7,232 bases of DNA, from positions 1-7,232 of the forward strand of contig JAQCNK010000021.1 of NCBI GenBank assembly GCA_028275075.1, written 5' to 3'. The stretch is from Haloarcula sp. (lineage in GTDB: Archaea; Halobacteriota; Halobacteria; Halobacteriales; Haloarculaceae). The notes beneath the pieces are model-generated. The model saw nothing but the letters and a program-made list of their open reading frames with translations, did no database searches and was not told where the DNA came from. This document shows positions 6,050 through 7,232 of this stretch, piece by piece; positions within the stretch are counted from its first letter, which is position 1, and each line of letters opens with the position of its first letter. The translations under genes and the position numbers were made by a program.

Positions 6050-6307
6050 GTGTCTGGGTCCGACTCGGAGCGTGGCACCGCGGCCATGGTCGCCGCGCTG
6101 AACGTTCGGCGAAACGCGACGTACGGCTTCAGCCTCGCCACCGTCGTGACGGCGGGGCTGGTCGCTCTGTTCGTCCTCCCAGGAACCGACCGCCCGACCT
6201 ACCTCTACGGCGCGCTCGCGTTCGTTCTGCTCGTCTCGCTGGGCGGCCTGCTGACGGCAGCTTTCACCGTCATTTCGGCGGTCAGGCTTGCTCGCTCGTC
6301 CCAGTGA
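6050..6307 (+). CDS. Small two-helix membrane protein, function unknown
   Basis: I do not recognise a named function. From GTG 6050 the product is 85 residues. A short polar N-terminus (SGSDSERGTAA) is followed by LNVRRNATYG (17-26), a basic juxtamembrane stretch, then a hydrophobic helix at about 27-43, a short loop with PGTDRP (44-49), a second helix at about 53-76, and a basic tail RLARSS. Two membrane helices with positive charge at both ends suggest both termini face the cytosol. The ATG at 6086 (73 residues) also precedes the conserved-looking part. GTG 6050 is favoured by a TATA-like box 24 nt upstream, while an earlier GTG at 5996 would place the start upstream of that box. Codon use and hydrophobicity pattern support a real gene. 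Its last 26 bases overlap the 3' end of the convergent PhoU/TrkA-C gene. Confidence 0.7.
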   Translation: MSGSDSERGTAAMVAALNVRRNATYGFSLATVVTAGLVALFVLPGTDRPTYLYGALAFVLLVSLGGLLTAAFTVISAVRLARSSQ

Positions 6308-7232
6308 GTGTGTCAAGGCGCTCGGCCCCGGTTCGGGTCCCTTTCGCCAGCAACACATCGCCGGCCCGAAGCGGCGTCCCCGATCCAGGGGAAACGACCC
6401 AGTCGCCGCCCTCGCGGCCGGTACGGTCACTCTCCCCGGCGGCCCGCCGGATGGCGATAATACGCATCCCCGTCTCGGTCTTGACGGCGGCGTCGCCGAT
6501 GGTCTGGCCCGACAGGTCGCTGTTGCCGCCCACCGTCGCTCGGAGGATTATTTCATCGGACTCCTGGACCGCCTCGGCGACCACAGGGTGCGTCGAGAGA
6601 CCCCGAAGGACGCCCTCGCTGATTTCGAGGGCCGCATCGGAGATGACCTCGGTCGAGCGGGCCAGATGGACCAACCCGCGAAGGGAGACGGGGTCGTTCA
6701 TCTCGGCGGCCGCCCGCAGGGTCCATGCCTCGAACCGCGATTGCAGCGCGTCGACTTCAGCTTCGAGTTCGACCACCTCCTCGGCGACGGCCTCGCTGTC
6801 GAAGAGGACGGCGCCGTAGGCCAGATCAACGGCGAGTTCGCCCATATCTTTCATCAGGACGATAGAGTCGACGGCGCGTTCGAGGTCCTGTGTGTCGCCG
6901 TCCGGCGATTCAGGCGGGACGTACCGCTGCCCGGTGGCGTCTGTATACACCTCGCTGACGCCGTCCTCGGGCCCTCGAAGCAGGACCACGTCGTCGGCCC
7001 GCAGCTGCGTGTCCTCTCTCGGGTTGAGTAGCCAGTTCCCCTGCCGACGGATTGCCAGCGCCCGCACGCCGGTCTCTGTCTCGAGATTCAGTGCGCCCAG
7101 GCTCTGGCCGGCCAGCGGGGAGTCGGCGGCGACGGTCGCCCGCACGAGTGTCTCGACAGCCTCGGGTAGCGCCGCCCGCATCGTGTCCGGCAGCCCGATA
7201 TCTTCGAGGACGACTTTGGCGATATCTCCGGC
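6282..7232 (-). CDS. PhoU/TrkA-C domain protein, COG3273-like (5' end cut by window)
   Basis: The window holds the last 316 residues; the start lies beyond the right edge. Domains in order in the visible part: a helical end of a preceding domain (AGDIAKVVLEDIGLP); a first TrkA-C (RCK-C) domain at about residues 25-100 with TVAADSPLAGQSLGAL and LRADDVVLLRGP; a PhoU-like helical bundle at about 110-215 (VLMKDMGELAVDLAYGAVLF, then RGLVHLARSTEVISDAALEI); and a second TrkA-C domain at about 220-305 (VGGNSDLSGQTIGDAAV, LRAGDVLLAKG). TrkA-C domains regulate potassium and other ion transporters by binding small ligands; PhoU bundles regulate phosphate uptake and signalling. The protein is therefore probably a cytosolic regulator of a transporter (inference). 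An ATG at 7181 occurs in frame, but coding sequence continues upstream to the window edge, so it is not the start. The family usually has PhoU-TrkA-C twice. Confidence 0.85.
   Translation of the reverse strand, partial: AGDIAKVVLEDIGLPDTMRAALPEAVETLVRATVAADSPLAGQSLGALNLETETGVRALAIRRQGNWLLNPREDTQLRADDVVLLRGPEDGVSEVYTDATGQRYVPPESPDGDTQDLERAVDSIVLMKDMGELAVDLAYGAVLFDSEAVAEEVVELEAEVDALQSRFEAWTLRAAAEMNDPVSLRGLVHLARSTEVISDAALEISEGVLRGLSTHPVVAEAVQESDEIILRATVGGNSDLSGQTIGDAAVKTETGMRIIAIRRAAGESDRTGREGGDWVVSPGSGTPLRAGDVLLAKGTRTGAERLDTLTGTSEQA

Noticed and set aside
5935..6141. 69-residue N-terminal extension of the zinc hydrolase
   Set aside because: It would lie antisense over the membrane-protein gene and its promoter, contains no conserved sequence, and a TATA-like box sits 28 nt before ATG 5934.
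5455..6819. 454-codon open frame on the plus strand
   Set aside because: It is antisense to the hydrolase and PhoU/TrkA-C genes and crosses the small membrane gene out of frame. Composition is Arg/Ser/Pro-rich, as expected for shadow frames in GC-rich DNA.
1..7232. CRISPR array, tRNA, rRNA, IS element or defence system
   Set aside because: No direct-repeat array, no cloverleaf or CCA-type tRNA pattern, no rRNA-like stretch, and no transposase, integrase, nuclease-effector or toxin-antitoxin signature was seen.

Overview
The window reads as haloarchaeal chromosome, probably from the Haloarcula/Halomicrobium side of the class. It is GC-rich, the proteins are strongly acidic (Asp/Glu), and the promoters look archaeal, with TATA-like boxes about 25-36 nt ahead of start codons and almost no 5' leaders. 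The gene set is typical: archaeal GlmM, a PyrE2-type orotate phosphoribosyltransferase, TiaS, and a PhoU/TrkA-C protein. The lineage call is from remembered family resemblance, not a search. I see no transposase, integrase, CRISPR array, rRNA or tRNA, so this is core chromosome rather than an island.

Layout, left to right: glmM (minus, missing only its last few codons) diverges from pyrE (plus), which is followed in the same direction by a small CPYC glutaredoxin-like protein. That protein converges on a minus-strand HTH regulator of the archaeal COG1395 type. The regulator diverges from tiaS (plus, GTG start), the enzyme that makes agmatidine in the tRNA-Ile2 anticodon. tiaS converges on a minus-strand succinylglutamate desuccinylase/aspartoacylase-family zinc hydrolase. 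The hydrolase diverges from a small two-helix membrane protein (plus), whose 3' end overlaps, tail to tail, a minus-strand TrkA-C/PhoU/TrkA-C protein that runs off the right edge.

The genes do not form one pathway. They are mostly single housekeeping transcription units: amino-sugar phosphate supply (GlmM), pyrimidine synthesis (PyrE), thiol redox (glutaredoxin-like), tRNA decoding (TiaS), and probable ion or phosphate signalling (PhoU/TrkA-C). No stretch above 300 bases lacks a gene.

I did not find a clear new multi-gene system. The most unusual non-coding signal is the tiaS/hydrolase convergent junction (about 4772-5015). It packs an 82-bp imperfect hairpin with perfect 17-bp arms, a 13-bp dyad, and a 12-bp inverted repeat that brackets the hydrolase stop codon. 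The most unusual protein signal is the hydrolase's HxxE zinc motif, which reads DxxE. A palindrome between the regulator's TATA box and its start codon suggests autoregulation.
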